From Halomonas sp. ML-15 (GTDB lineage: Bacteria > Pseudomonadota > Gammaproteobacteria > Pseudomonadales > Halomonadaceae), in NCBI RefSeq assembly GCF_014779595.1, contig NZ_JACXZT010000019.1:804945-868944 (forward strand): DNA of 64,000 bases, given 5' to 3'. Below are positions 8,653 through 16,980 of the stretch, piece by piece (the first letter of the stretch is position 1; each line of letters begins with the position of its first letter). The notes below the pieces were generated by a model, which was not told where the DNA came from, did not search any database, and saw only the letters and a list, made by a program, of their open reading frames with translations. Both the position numbers and the translations under genes were made by a program.

Positions 8653-8692
8653 CCAACTCCCGTAGCTCGGCAGAAAGTATCTTTTCGTCGAG

Positions 8693-8710
8693 TATCTTAG
8701 TATCAAGATA
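8693..8710. promoter_or_regulatory. Candidate MarR operator
   Basis: TATCTTAGTATCAAGATA is an 18-bp inverted repeat with perfect 6-bp arms, ending 11 bp before the marR start. The half-site AGTATCTT also occurs at 8676-8683, 15 bp away, so a second site is possible. The position between the divergent exporter and regulator fits autoregulation and control of the exporter. Confidence 0.6.
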
Positions 8711-8721
8711 GGTGGTTGGCA

Positions 8722-9222
8722 ATGAACAGAGTGAAATCGGCGATCGCCCAGTGGCAGCATGAGATGCCCACCCTCGACTTGCTTCCGATGGAGGTGGTCG
8801 GTTACCTGAAAGCCAGCCAGCTTGTGACTCGGAGCCGGCTGGAGGCGTTCTTCAAGCCGTATGGCCTGCAATTGGGCGAGTTCGATGTGCTAGCTACCCT
8901 GCGTCGCTCCGGATCGCCCTATGCGCTGACACCAACCCAGCTGTTCGAAGCGCTGATGGTCTCGTCCGGGGGCATGACCAACCGGCTGGATCGCCTGGAG
9001 CGGGCCGGGCTGATCGTGCGTGCTCCCAACCCCGAGGATCGTCGTGGCACCTTGGTATCGTTGACGGAGAAGGGGCTGGGGCTGATGAGCGAGCTCATTC
9101 CGCTACATGTAGAGAACGAGGCAAGCATGCTTGCTGCTCTGAGCCGTGAAGAGCAGCAAACGTTAGGTTTCCTGCTCGGCAAGCTGCTCGATGGCCTGGA
9201 AGGGGAGTCTTACGACAAGTAG
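8722..9222 (+). CDS. MarR family transcriptional regulator
   Basis: 166 residues. The winged-helix region spans about 55-125 with VSSGGMTNRLDRLERAGLI (recognition helix) and PEDRRGTLVSLTEKG (wing), the hallmark of MarR proteins. The start is ATG 8722 with AGGTGG six bases upstream rather than the TTG two codons before. It probably represses itself and the divergent EamA exporter. Confidence 0.92.
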   Translation: MNRVKSAIAQWQHEMPTLDLLPMEVVGYLKASQLVTRSRLEAFFKPYGLQLGEFDVLATLRRSGSPYALTPTQLFEALMVSSGGMTNRLDRLERAGLIVRAPNPEDRRGTLVSLTEKGLGLMSELIPLHVENEASMLAALSREEQQTLGFLLGKLLDGLEGESYDK

Positions 9223-9302
9223 GTCGCATTATCATGTTCGAGCAGGCTTAGCCGATCTCACGGTCGGGACGTGGCGACCTGGGCACGCCGTCGGGCGAGC
9301 GG

Positions 9303-9665
9303 TCACACCCAGACATCGTTCTCCGCCTGGAGCTCGCCGCCGGCTTCCCCTGTGTTGACCAGGCCCTGGGGCTCGATGAGCAGGATCTGACACTCCTCCC
9401 TGGCGAATGGTCTATGCTCCACGCCTTTGGGTATGACGGTCATCTCACCTGCGGTGAGATAAATGGTGCGGTCCCGCATCTCGATGCCCATGGAGCCCTC
9501 GATCACCACGAAGACCTCGTCCGTATCCTTGTGATCATGCCACACGAACTCACCCCGGATTTTCACCAGCTTGAACTGGTAGTCATTCATCTCCGCTATG
9601 ACGCGAGGTGACCACAGGTCGGAAAACTTGCCGAGCTTCTCAGTGAAGTTGATGACGTCTGACAT
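9303..9665 (-). CDS. Cupin domain protein
   Basis: 120 residues from ATG 9665 (AAGGAG nine bases upstream). A single cupin barrel with metal-binding motif 1 [18 protein letters not shown] and motif 2 [14 protein letters not shown]. Small cupins of this type are unassigned in function. It is convergent with marR and separated from its other neighbours by more than 80 bp. Confidence 0.85.
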   Translation of the reverse strand: MSDVINFTEKLGKFSDLWSPRVIAEMNDYQFKLVKIRGEFVWHDHKDTDEVFVVIEGSMGIEMRDRTIYLTAGEMTVIPKGVEHRPFAREECQILLIEPQGLVNTGEAGGELQAENDVWV

Positions 9666-9780
9666 CGGTGAGGACTCCTTATTCACTTGCGGCCGTCGCT
9701 GCTGGAACAGAGAGGCGCACGACACTCGTCAGTTTCGTTGGCAAGCATGCGCCCCGCAGGGCCCATGCTCAGTGGCTTGG

Positions 9781-10134
9781 TCAGTAGACAGCCTTGCCCG
9801 GCCGTGTGGCTGCGTCAAGCAAGCCGCTACGCTTGCGCAGCGCCCTGCACCCCTCGAGGGCCTTGAACGCATCCACTTTCAACGGCAGGCGCGATGCCCA
9901 CAGGATGTCATTACGGTGGTGTCCCATGTCCTCGAGGATATGGTCGTCATAGGCGAGCAGCGGCAGGAAGCGTTGCCGGAACTGCCGGCGCCGGCGATAG
10001 ATGTGCCACCAGTGCTCGACGGCAGTGATCAGCCCCAGCGGAGGCATCGCCGGCATAAAGAGATCCGGTTTGGCAGGTGGTGCCGGCTCGTCAGCGACGG
10101 GTTGCGGGCGGCGAAACGGTTCGTACTGGCTCAT
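9781..10134 (-). CDS. DUF1127 domain protein
   Basis: 117 residues. A disordered Pro-rich N-terminus is followed by a DUF1127 segment (WWHIYRRRRQFRQRFLPLL then DDHILEDMGHHRNDI). Arg-rich DUF1127 proteins are known to bind RNA or affect phosphate and stress physiology in several proteobacteria. Divergent from a LysR gene, a common arrangement for this family. Its Shine-Dalgarno region can pair with an upstream segment (see 10141-10200). Confidence 0.82.
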   Translation of the reverse strand: MSQYEPFRRPQPVADEPAPPAKPDLFMPAMPPLGLITAVEHWWHIYRRRRQFRQRFLPLLAYDDHILEDMGHHRNDILWASRLPLKVDAFKALEGCRALRKRSGLLDAATRPGKAVY

Positions 10135-10140
10135 CTTGCA

Positions 10141-10200
10141 CCTCCATCCCAGCAGCCGCCCGTTGAGCGGCTGCGGTGACTATCGGGTTGTGAATGGAGG
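10141..10200 (-). promoter_or_regulatory. Leader hairpin that could sequester the DUF1127 ribosome binding site
   Basis: In the minus-strand transcript CCTCCAT (10200-10194) can pair with ATGGAGG (10147-10141), which includes the GGAGG six bases before the start codon. Between them a GC-rich hairpin forms from GCAGCCGC and GCGGCTGC (arms 10174-10167 and 10159-10152). Both pairings are perfect. Whether the region is transcribed is unknown. Confidence 0.4.
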
Positions 10201-10295
10201 GTCGCGACCTCTGATTGACAGCATGGTGTCTCTCTTTTGATCAAACAAACGAAAAGGTCTACAGTTTCAGTTAAGAAAAATTGAAAGGTGTGACC

Positions 10296-11192
10296 ATGAC
10301 ACAGATGCCTTCACTCAGCGGCCATCGTGCCTTGCCCTTGCTGGATAGCGATGTGCTGCGGACCTTCGTGACGATTGCCGAGAGCGGCAGTTTTACGCGT
10401 GCCGCACAGCAGGTCTTCCGCACGCCGTCGGCGCTGAGCATGCAGATCAAGCGCCTCGAGGAGATCCTGGGCCAGCCGCTGTTCGTGCGCGAAGCCCGCC
10501 AGGTACGACTGACCCCTGAGGGTGAGGTGCTGCTGGGCTATGGTAGACGCCTGCTCAAGCTCAACGAGGAGGCGGTGACGCAGTTTCTGGCACCTACGCT
10601 TCAGGGTCGGGTGGGGTTTGGTACCACCGATGATGTCGGTACGCGCATTTTGCCCGGTGTGTTGGCTCAGTTCGCCCGTTCGCATCCGGCGGTGCATGTC
10701 GATGTGGTGGTAGGCAGTAGCGCCAGCATGCTGCAGCGCCTGGATGCCGGGGAGCTGGACTTGATACTGATCACCGCTGGCAATCCGGGCCAAGAGCCAC
10801 GCGGCGAGATCGTGCATAGCGAGCCGTTGGTATGGGTCGGGCGCGAGGGGGGGGTGGCCGTGCAGCGTTCACCATTGCCGGTGGCGTTGGCCCATCAGGG
10901 CTGCGCCTGGCGGAAAATGGCGCTGGATGCCCTCGACAGTGCTGGCATCGGTTACCGCATCGCCTATACCTGCGAGCACTCCGCAGGGCAGGAGGCGGCG
11001 ATGCTCGCCGACCTTGTCGTATCGCCCTTCCCGCGTAGCTTGATTCGTGCACCGCTACGGCGCATCGAGCAGGATCAACTGCCGCCGCTGGGTGATTACC
11101 AGATAGCGCTAGTCAAGCGCAGTGACCTTGGTGAGGCGAGCGACGCTTTGGCCGGGCATGTGATGGATGCCTTTGGGCAGGCCCACCGCTGA
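10296..11192 (+). CDS. LysR family transcriptional regulator
   Basis: 298 residues. The N-terminal winged HTH (LRTFVTIAESGSFTRAAQQV, then SALSMQIKRLEEILGQPLF) and the periplasmic-binding-like effector domain from about 95 are both present. ATG 10296 follows GAAAGGTG; the upstream TTG at 10281 is unlikely. Divergent from the DUF1127 gene, its likely target. No effector can be named. Confidence 0.92.
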   Translation: MTQMPSLSGHRALPLLDSDVLRTFVTIAESGSFTRAAQQVFRTPSALSMQIKRLEEILGQPLFVREARQVRLTPEGEVLLGYGRRLLKLNEEAVTQFLAPTLQGRVGFGTTDDVGTRILPGVLAQFARSHPAVHVDVVVGSSASMLQRLDAGELDLILITAGNPGQEPRGEIVHSEPLVWVGREGGVAVQRSPLPVALAHQGCAWRKMALDALDSAGIGYRIAYTCEHSAGQEAAMLADLVVSPFPRSLIRAPLRRIEQDQLPPLGDYQIALVKRSDLGEASDALAGHVMDAFGQAHR

Positions 11193-11371
11193 CGGCCTCA
11201 TTACTATACCGCTAGTGTAAGGGACATTTGTGATGGTGCCTGCCGTGCGAGTGGCGAAGCGGGGCGGTTTCTTCGGGCGCTCAGCGGATTGCTGAGAAGG
11301 GAGATGGAGACTACGTTGGGGGTGGGTGCAGTGACGCACCGGCTAAATGCAAACTAACGGAGGAGTTTGCC

Positions 11372-12286
11372 ATGAGAGACTCTCAAGATCTCTTTCCCAC
11401 CCGCCTGGAACGCAAACTGGGCATGTTCGAGCGCATCGATCCGGTAGTGTACGGCGACGAGTCGCAGCTCGCCAGCGGGCCACTGGATAAAGCGCAGATC
11501 GAAGCGTATGAGCGCGACGGATTTCTGTCATTCGAAGGCTTCTTCGATCCTGACGATATGCAGGCCTTTATCGACGAGCTGCGCGACTATGAAGACGATG
11601 CCGATCTGAAGCTTTCCGAAGGTACGGTTCTCGAACCCGGTCGCGAGGAAATACGCACGGTGTTCGGCATTCATCAGGTGTCCCAGCGCTTCAGCCGCCT
11701 GACGCGAGATCCTCGTCTACTGGCGATCGTCAAGCAGCTGCTGGACAGCGATGTCTATATCCATCAATCACGGATCAACTACAAGCCAGGTTTCAAGGGC
11801 AAGGGCTTTGACTGGCACTCAGATTTCGAGACCTGGCACAGCGAAGATGGCATGCCCCGTATGCGTTCGCTGAGCTGTTCCATTGTGTTGACGGATAACG
11901 GTGAGTTTAACGGGCCGCTGATGCTGATTCCCGGTTCGCATCGCTATTTCGTCCCTTGTGTGGGGCGCACGCCGGAGAACAATTACAAGGAGTCGCTCAA
12001 GAGCCAGGAAGTCGGGGTGCCACCCGCCAGCAGTCTGCGCGAGATAATGCTGGAGAATGATATCGAAGCGCCTAAAGGGCCCGCCGGGTCGCTGATCATC
12101 TTCGAGTGCAATACGCTACATGGCTCGAATATCAATATGTCATGTTGGCCTCGGAGCAATCTGTTCTTCGTCTACAACAGCGTCGAGAACACGCTCCAGG
12201 ATCCGTATTGCGGCAATCGGCCAAGGCCCGAGTTTTTGGCCGAACGCTCCGATTGGCGGCCGTTAAAGCCGTTGGGTGAGTCGTAA
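11372..12286 (+). CDS. ectD: Ectoine hydroxylase
   Basis: 304 residues; the non-haem Fe(II)/2-oxoglutarate dioxygenase that converts ectoine to 5-hydroxyectoine, an osmo- and thermoprotectant. The iron ligands are His149 and Asp151 in FDWHSDFETWHSEDG and His250 in CNTLHGSN. The family signature HQSRINYKPGFKGKG precedes them. A strong GGAGGAG lies before ATG 11372. The ectABC synthesis genes are not in the window, so ectD is unlinked here, as in many Halomonas genomes. Confidence 0.97.
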   Translation: MRDSQDLFPTRLERKLGMFERIDPVVYGDESQLASGPLDKAQIEAYERDGFLSFEGFFDPDDMQAFIDELRDYEDDADLKLSEGTVLEPGREEIRTVFGIHQVSQRFSRLTRDPRLLAIVKQLLDSDVYIHQSRINYKPGFKGKGFDWHSDFETWHSEDGMPRMRSLSCSIVLTDNGEFNGPLMLIPGSHRYFVPCVGRTPENNYKESLKSQEVGVPPASSLREIMLENDIEAPKGPAGSLIIFECNTLHGSNINMSCWPRSNLFFVYNSVENTLQDPYCGNRPRPEFLAERSDWRPLKPLGES

Positions 12287-12413
12287 CGATGATCGCCTCG
12301 TCATATGCTTGCAGATCACCGCCGTATACCCGAGCCAGTGCTGACTCGCTGTGGTGTCGTAGCGATAGGGCCTCTTTAGCCACTGTCGTTGGCCTTCGCT
12401 ATGACTCGATCGA

Positions 12414-12548
12414 TCATGGCCGAATCATCAGCGTGTGACGCAGTGTAAGGATTTCACTCCTCATAGGGCTCATCGGTGCGCGCTGCCTTGGGCGCCTGGC
12501 TTCCTCGATCAGCTCGTCGCGGGTCATCCGGTCGAGGTCTTCATCCAT
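12414..12548 (-). pseudogene. Remnant of a small conserved protein (truncated)
   Basis: Starts with a strong ribosome binding site (AAGGAGGT, 4 bases before the start) and encodes MDEDLDRMTRDELIEEARR before continuing into 25 residues that look unrelated. The opening resembles a family of roughly 80-residue proteins (D/E-rich start, LI.E...LR) whose conserved His/Cys region is missing here, so I read it as a frameshifted or truncated remnant. The rest of 12287-12711 holds only the ridA terminator; nothing else is recognisable. Confidence 0.4.
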
Positions 12549-12668
12549 TGATACCTCCTTATGGTTTTGACAGGCCTCTCTTCAGCCCGTCGGTGGCGAT
12601 ACCGCTCGCTGCAGTATTGGTTAGTCTGTCGGTGTGTTCAATTTGGGGAAAGAGCCTGTTGGTAAAAT

Positions 12669-12695
12669 GCATCGCCGCTGCTCCAGCGGCGATGC
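12669..12695 (-). terminator. Rho-independent terminator of the RidA gene
   Basis: Perfect 12-bp stem (GCATCGCCGCTG / CAGCGGCGATGC) with a 3-base loop, followed on the minus strand by ATTTTACC. It lies 17 bp after the RidA stop codon. Confidence 0.8.
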
Positions 12696-12711
12696 GCTTC
12701 AAGGGTGATCC

Positions 12712-13113
12712 TTACGCTGCCGCTTGTGGAAGTCGGGCGATGACCTTGATCTCGAAGTCGAACCCGGCCAGCCAGTTCACGCCCACGGCGGTCCAGTTGG
12801 GGTAGGGCGGTTCGCCAATCGCTTTCGTTCGAACCCTGTCGATCGCTTCCCACTGGGCGGCGGGATCGGTGTGGAAGGTGGTCACATCGACGATGTCGTC
12901 GAAGGTGCAACCGGCGGCGTCGAGAACGGCGGCAAGATTGTCGAAAGCAAGCTGTACCTGGCTCTCGAACTCCGGCTCAGAGGAGCCGTCCTCACGGCTG
13001 CCGACCTGGCCCGAGACGAAAAGGAAGTCGCCTGAACGGATCGCCGCCGAGTAGCGGTTGATGTCATAAAGCGCCTGCCGGCCGGCAGGAAACACTGCAT
13101 CGCGTTTGGTCAT
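12712..13113 (-). CDS. RidA (YjgF/UK114) family protein
   Basis: 133 residues from ATG 13113 (CCGGAG upstream). RidA proteins hydrolyse reactive enamine/imine intermediates. The family fold is seen in YSAAIRSGDFLFVSGQVG, FDNLAAVLDAAGCTFDDIVD and the C-terminal PYPNWTAVGVNWLAG. The usual catalytic Arg near RVAV is less clear (AIDRVRTKAIG), so it may belong to a divergent subgroup. Divergent from tetR across three operator-like repeats. Confidence 0.85.
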   Translation of the reverse strand: MTKRDAVFPAGRQALYDINRYSAAIRSGDFLFVSGQVGSREDGSSEPEFESQVQLAFDNLAAVLDAAGCTFDDIVDVTTFHTDPAAQWEAIDRVRTKAIGEPPYPNWTAVGVNWLAGFDFEIKVIARLPQAAA

Positions 13114-13141
13114 CTGTCTGCTCCGGTTGAGGGGCGTTGAT

Positions 13142-13207
13142 ATACGCCCCGTATGTTGGGATCTTGACACATACGCGGCGTATGTCAATTCGCATACACA
13201 CTGTATG
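13142..13207. promoter_or_regulatory. Three TetR-type operators between ridA and tetR
   Basis: Three inverted repeats share the form (C)ATACR-NNN-YGTAT(G): ATACGCCCCGTAT at 13142-13154, ACATACGCGGCGTATGT at 13169-13185 and CATACACACTGTATG at 13193-13207. The middle one overlaps TTGACA on both strands. Centre spacings are about 29 and 23 bp. They are the evident binding sites for the divergent TetR protein. Confidence 0.75.
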
Positions 13208-13258
13208 TTAATATTGGCGATATCGAGCTGGCATATGGATAAGTTTGAGGAGTGTGCA

Positions 13259-13852
13259 GTGGCGTCGAAGCGTACGCAGATGATGGAAGAGACCAGAGCC
13301 AAACTTATACGAGCCGCTCGCAAGGCCTTCGCGGTCAAAGGCTATGCGGCCGCTTCGATGGACGATATCACTGCCGAAGCGGGGTTGACGCGAGGAGCGC
13401 TCTACCACAACTTCGGCGGCAAGCAGGGGCTGCTACAGGCGGTGGTCGATCAGATCGATGACGAGATGGTAGCCAAGATGCTGGCTGTGCATGATCGAGC
13501 GGCGAGCCCATGGGAGGGGCTACTCGACGAAGGCGTGGTGTATATCGAAATGGCGCTGGAGTCGGAAGTGCAGCGCATCATGCTGCTGGATGGGCCGGCG
13601 GTGCTCGGCGACCCATCGCAATGGCCCAACCAGAATGCTTGCCTGCTGCGCACGGCGCAGACCATCCAGGCGCTCATTGATGAAGGTGTGGTCAAGCCAG
13701 TGGATGCGGAAGCCGCTGCCCGGCTGATCAATGGCGCGGCGCTCAACGCCGCCCTGTGGATCGCCGCCGCCGACGAGCCCCGCACCGTGCTGCCGAAGGC
13801 TATCGACGCATTCCGCCAGTTGGCTTCCGGTTTACTTAAAGCCGAGGGATGA
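13259..13852 (+). CDS. TetR family transcriptional regulator
   Basis: 197 residues from GTG 13259, chosen because GAGGAG lies six bases upstream; ATG 13235 is an alternative. The HTH is AAASMDDITAEAGLTRGALY, followed by HNFGGKQGLLQAV. The C-terminal domain (about 60-197) resembles the acrR/nalC-like group with many Ala residues. It likely represses ridA and itself through the three operators at 13142-13207; the ligand is unknown. Confidence 0.92.
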   Translation: MASKRTQMMEETRAKLIRAARKAFAVKGYAAASMDDITAEAGLTRGALYHNFGGKQGLLQAVVDQIDDEMVAKMLAVHDRAASPWEGLLDEGVVYIEMALESEVQRIMLLDGPAVLGDPSQWPNQNACLLRTAQTIQALIDEGVVKPVDAEAAARLINGAALNAALWIAAADEPRTVLPKAIDAFRQLASGLLKAEG

Positions 13853-13901
13853 TAAGTACATGCTTCAACCTTTGGCGGTACCGCCTACATAGGAGATTCT
13901 T

Positions 13902-14738
13902 ATGAGTGGAACTCTCTATCGCTTGGCTGCCTTTACCGACGATCCAAACGGCGGCAACCCTGCCGGGGTGTGGCTGGGCGTGGCGCTGCCTGAGCCCGCG
14001 GAGATGCAGCGTATTGCCGCGGAAGTGGGCTATTCCGAAACGGCCTTCATTGCCGGGGAGGGTGAGCGGCGCACGGTACGCTACTACAGCCCCGAGGCGG
14101 AGGTGAGCTTCTGCGGCCACGCCACGGTGGCTGGAGGCGTGCAGCTAGGACAGCTCAGCGGCGCGGGCACTTATCGGCTGGATACGGCGGTGGGCGAGGT
14201 GATGGTCACGGCCAATCAGATGGAGGGGGCGTGGCAGGCGTCGCTGGTGTCGGTCACGCCGGCATTTCGGCCCGCGGAGCCGGCACTGGTCGAGGACGTG
14301 TGCGAGCTGCTCGGCTGGCAGAGGGATGTACTCGATCGGGAGATTCCTCCTGCGCTAGCTTACGCCGGGGCCTGGCACCTGGTGCTGGCATGTCAGGAGA
14401 AGCAGCGCCTCGAGCGGCTCGAGTACGACTTCGAACGGCTCAAGGCGCTGATGCTGCGGGAGGGGCTGACCACCCTGCAGCTGGTGTGGCGCGAGAGTGA
14501 AACACGCTTCCATGTCCGCGATCCGTTCCCGGTGGGCGGGGTGGTGGAGGATCCCGCCACCGGTGCGGCGGCCGCGGCGTTGGGTGGCTATCTGCGCGAT
14601 GCGAGCCTGCTCAAGGCGCCCGCCCAATTGATAATTCGCCAGGGTGAGGCGATGGGCCGACCCAGCCGCCTGCAAGTGGATATTCCGCTCTCAGGGGGCA
14701 TCGTCGTCACCGGGCAGGCGGTGGAGCTCATGGCCTGA
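13902..14738 (+). CDS. PhzF family isomerase/epimerase
   Basis: 278 residues, the usual length. The two-lobed diaminopimelate-epimerase-like fold is recognised from LAAFTDDPNGGNPAGVW, the catalytic Glu46 in GYSETAF, FCGHATVAGG and the C-terminal VEDPATGAAAAAL. Substrates of most PhzF homologues are unknown. TAGGAGATTCTT precedes the ATG. It is 49 bp after tetR. A copy with a large internal in-frame deletion is at 18088-18285. Confidence 0.93.
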   Translation: MSGTLYRLAAFTDDPNGGNPAGVWLGVALPEPAEMQRIAAEVGYSETAFIAGEGERRTVRYYSPEAEVSFCGHATVAGGVQLGQLSGAGTYRLDTAVGEVMVTANQMEGAWQASLVSVTPAFRPAEPALVEDVCELLGWQRDVLDREIPPALAYAGAWHLVLACQEKQRLERLEYDFERLKALMLREGLTTLQLVWRESETRFHVRDPFPVGGVVEDPATGAAAAALGGYLRDASLLKAPAQLIIRQGEAMGRPSRLQVDIPLSGGIVVTGQAVELMA

Positions 14739-15825
14739 GCACCCAGTAGTCGTTCTGGATGTCGTGCGGCAGCTGATGCACTTCGATGGCGCCGAAGCCG
14801 GCCTTGCCGAAGTACTCCCGTGCCTTCTCTCGGCCCCACATCGTTCCCAGCCCTTCTCCGCCCTGGGCGAGGGAGACGCTCATGCAGTGCATGATCGAGA
14901 GGGTGTAGAGCAGGGTACCCATGGGGTGGTCGCGGTCGCCGTGGTGGTGGCTGGATGAATGGATGTCCTGAGCCAGGTACACGCCATCCTCGCGCAGGGT
15001 ACGGCGAATGCCCTTGAGCAGATTCAGCGGATAGGCCTGGTCGTGGATGGCATCGAAGGTGGTCACCAGATCGTAGTGCTCCGGTGGGGCCGTGCGGTCG
15101 AAGTCGCTGAGGTCGCGCTCCTCGAAGCGCAGGTTCGTCAGGCCGCGACGTGCGGCTTGCTCCGCCGCCCAGCCAATGGCCTCGGCAGAGAGGTCGTAGC
15201 CGGTAAAGCGGCTGTTGGGAAAGCGATCGGCGAGCTTCATCAGCGCGAGGCCACGGCCGCAGCCCAGGTCGAGCACGTCGATGCCTTGTTCCAGCCTTTT
15301 CGGCAGTTCCGCTGCCAGGGGCAGGATGGCGTCGAACAGCACCGGCAGTACCGTCTGGCCGCTGTCCTCGGCCATGACGTCATGGAAACGAGCGTAGCGC
15401 GAGTACGGTACGCCGCCGCCGTGGTGGAAGCATTCCAGCACATCATCTTCCACCTGGCCCATCAATGGCAGGTATTGGGAGAACACGGCGAGGTTGGCCT
15501 CGCCGCCGTCGGTAATCAGTGCGGCGTGCTCGGGCGGAAGGCGGTAGGTCATGGTCTGCGGGTCGTGCTCGACCAGCGCCGCGACGGTCGCGCCGCCCAG
15601 CCATTCACGAACGTAGCGCTCGTCGAGCTTCGCCTTGGTGGCAAGCTCGCTGCTGGTCACCGCCTCGCCGTCGGCCAAGTGAGTGAGCAGGCCGCTGCGG
15701 TGGGCCAGCGAGATCAACTGCAGCATGGCGCCTTCGTTGAGCGCGGATACGAAGCGGGCTTCAAAGTCGGCGGCGCGGGAGGCGTCGAAGCCGTCGTCAG
15801 CGGTAGACTTGGTTTGGGCAGTCAT
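14728..15825 (-). CDS. Class I SAM-dependent methyltransferase with N-terminal winged-helix
   Basis: 365 residues. An N-terminal winged-helix-like region (MLQLISLAHRSGLLTHLAD, SSELATKAKLDERYVREWL) precedes a methyltransferase domain with motif I IDVLDLGCGRGLALMKLA, then FTGYDLSAEAI and LVTTFDAIHDQ. The organisation matches a widespread uncharacterised family (Rv2258c-like). ATG 15825 with GAGGAG upstream. The 3' end overlaps phzF by 11 bp in convergent orientation, and the gene is divergent from a GlxA-type regulator. Confidence 0.85.
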   Translation of the reverse strand: MTAQTKSTADDGFDASRAADFEARFVSALNEGAMLQLISLAHRSGLLTHLADGEAVTSSELATKAKLDERYVREWLGGATVAALVEHDPQTMTYRLPPEHAALITDGGEANLAVFSQYLPLMGQVEDDVLECFHHGGGVPYSRYARFHDVMAEDSGQTVLPVLFDAILPLAAELPKRLEQGIDVLDLGCGRGLALMKLADRFPNSRFTGYDLSAEAIGWAAEQAARRGLTNLRFEERDLSDFDRTAPPEHYDLVTTFDAIHDQAYPLNLLKGIRRTLREDGVYLAQDIHSSSHHHGDRDHPMGTLLYTLSIMHCMSVSLAQGGEGLGTMWGREKAREYFGKAGFGAIEVHQLPHDIQNDYWVLRP

Positions 15826-15929
15826 GGCGGTTCTCCTCGGGTCTTGTTGTGTGCATTGGCGCGTCCATTCTGGCGCTCCCGGCTGGGCTACACTGAAGTC
15901 CCTACGGACAGAAACCGGCGATTTCCGCC

Positions 15930-16946
15930 ATGTCGATACACAAACCCACCATCGCACTGCTGGCGATTCCCGAATCGGCGGCTTCCACCCTGTACGGGGT
16001 GTACGACGTCTTCGCCGCTGCGGGGCGCGATTGGCCCGCCCTGATCGAGGGCAAGGCCGGTGAGCCGCTCTTCGTGCCGCAGGTGGTCGCCCGCACCGGC
16101 CCCCATGAGCTGACCATCGCCAACGGCGTGCGCATCGTTCCCGATGCCGGGCTGGATTGGGTGCCCGATGTGGTGTGCATCCCCGAGATCATGCTGCCAC
16201 CGGAAACGCTGCTCGAGGGCCGCTATGGCGACGAGGTCGAGTGGCTCAAGCGCTGCCACGCAAACGGCACCATCCTGGCGACCGCCTGCTCGGGAGCTCT
16301 GTTGCTGGCCGAGTCGGGCCTGCTGCAAGACGAAGATGCCACCACCCATTGGGCCTACTGCGATGTGCTGGGGCGTTATCCGGGCGTTCGGGTGCATCCG
16401 CATCGCGCGCTGGTGATCGGGGGCACCGGGAGTCGCCTGGTCATGGCCGGGGGCGGCACCTCATGGAGCGATCTGGCGCTGTATCTTGTCGCACGCCTGG
16501 CCGGGGTCGACGAGGCGATGCATCTCGCCAAGCTGTTCCTGATCGACTGGCATGCGGCCGGTCAGCTTCCCTTCGCCATGCTTGCACGCACCCGTCAGGC
16601 CGAGGATGCCGTCATCGCCCGCTGCCAGACATGGATCGCCGAGCACTACGACGAGCCGTCCCCCGTGGCCCACTTGATCGAGGTCTCGGGGCTCAGCGAA
16701 CGCAGTTTTCACCGTCGCTTCAGGAAGGCTACCGGCCTCTCACCCATGGAGTACGTGCATACCCTGCGCCTGGAAGAGGCCAAGCAGATACTGGAGAGCG
16801 AGATGGTGCCCGTGGATGCCATCGCCGAGGCGGTGGGCTATGAGGATGCCGCCTTCTTCGGTCGGCTGTTCCGGCGCAAGGTCGGCCTGACTCCGGCCCA
16901 GTATCGGCGACGTTTCGGGGGCCTGCGCAAGGCGCTGACGGGTTGA
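15930..16946 (+). CDS. GlxA family transcriptional regulator (DJ-1/PfpI plus AraC HTH)
   Basis: 338 residues. The DJ-1/PfpI-like domain spans about 8-190, with the nucleophile-elbow cysteine Cys120 in ILATACSGALLLA. The AraC double HTH is at about 230-330 (LIEVSGLSERSFHRRFRKATG, then IAEAVGYEDAAFFGRLFRR). It is divergent from the methyltransferase gene, a likely target. The ATG at 15930 lacks a strong ribosome site. Confidence 0.9.
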   Translation: MSIHKPTIALLAIPESAASTLYGVYDVFAAAGRDWPALIEGKAGEPLFVPQVVARTGPHELTIANGVRIVPDAGLDWVPDVVCIPEIMLPPETLLEGRYGDEVEWLKRCHANGTILATACSGALLLAESGLLQDEDATTHWAYCDVLGRYPGVRVHPHRALVIGGTGSRLVMAGGGTSWSDLALYLVARLAGVDEAMHLAKLFLIDWHAAGQLPFAMLARTRQAEDAVIARCQTWIAEHYDEPSPVAHLIEVSGLSERSFHRRFRKATGLSPMEYVHTLRLEEAKQILESEMVPVDAIAEAVGYEDAAFFGRLFRRKVGLTPAQYRRRFGGLRKALTG

Positions 16947-16980
16947 GGACTAGCGCGCCAGGCCAATACCGGGATGCCGC

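Noticed and set aside
13873-13884. GGCGGTACCGCC palindrome before phzF
   Set aside because: A single 12-bp uninterrupted palindrome with no second copy; too little to assign an operator.
14959-16044. Long plus-strand frame opposite the methyltransferase gene
   Set aside because: It is antisense to a gene with clear SAM-binding motifs and shows no domain of its own; long antisense frames are common at this G+C content.
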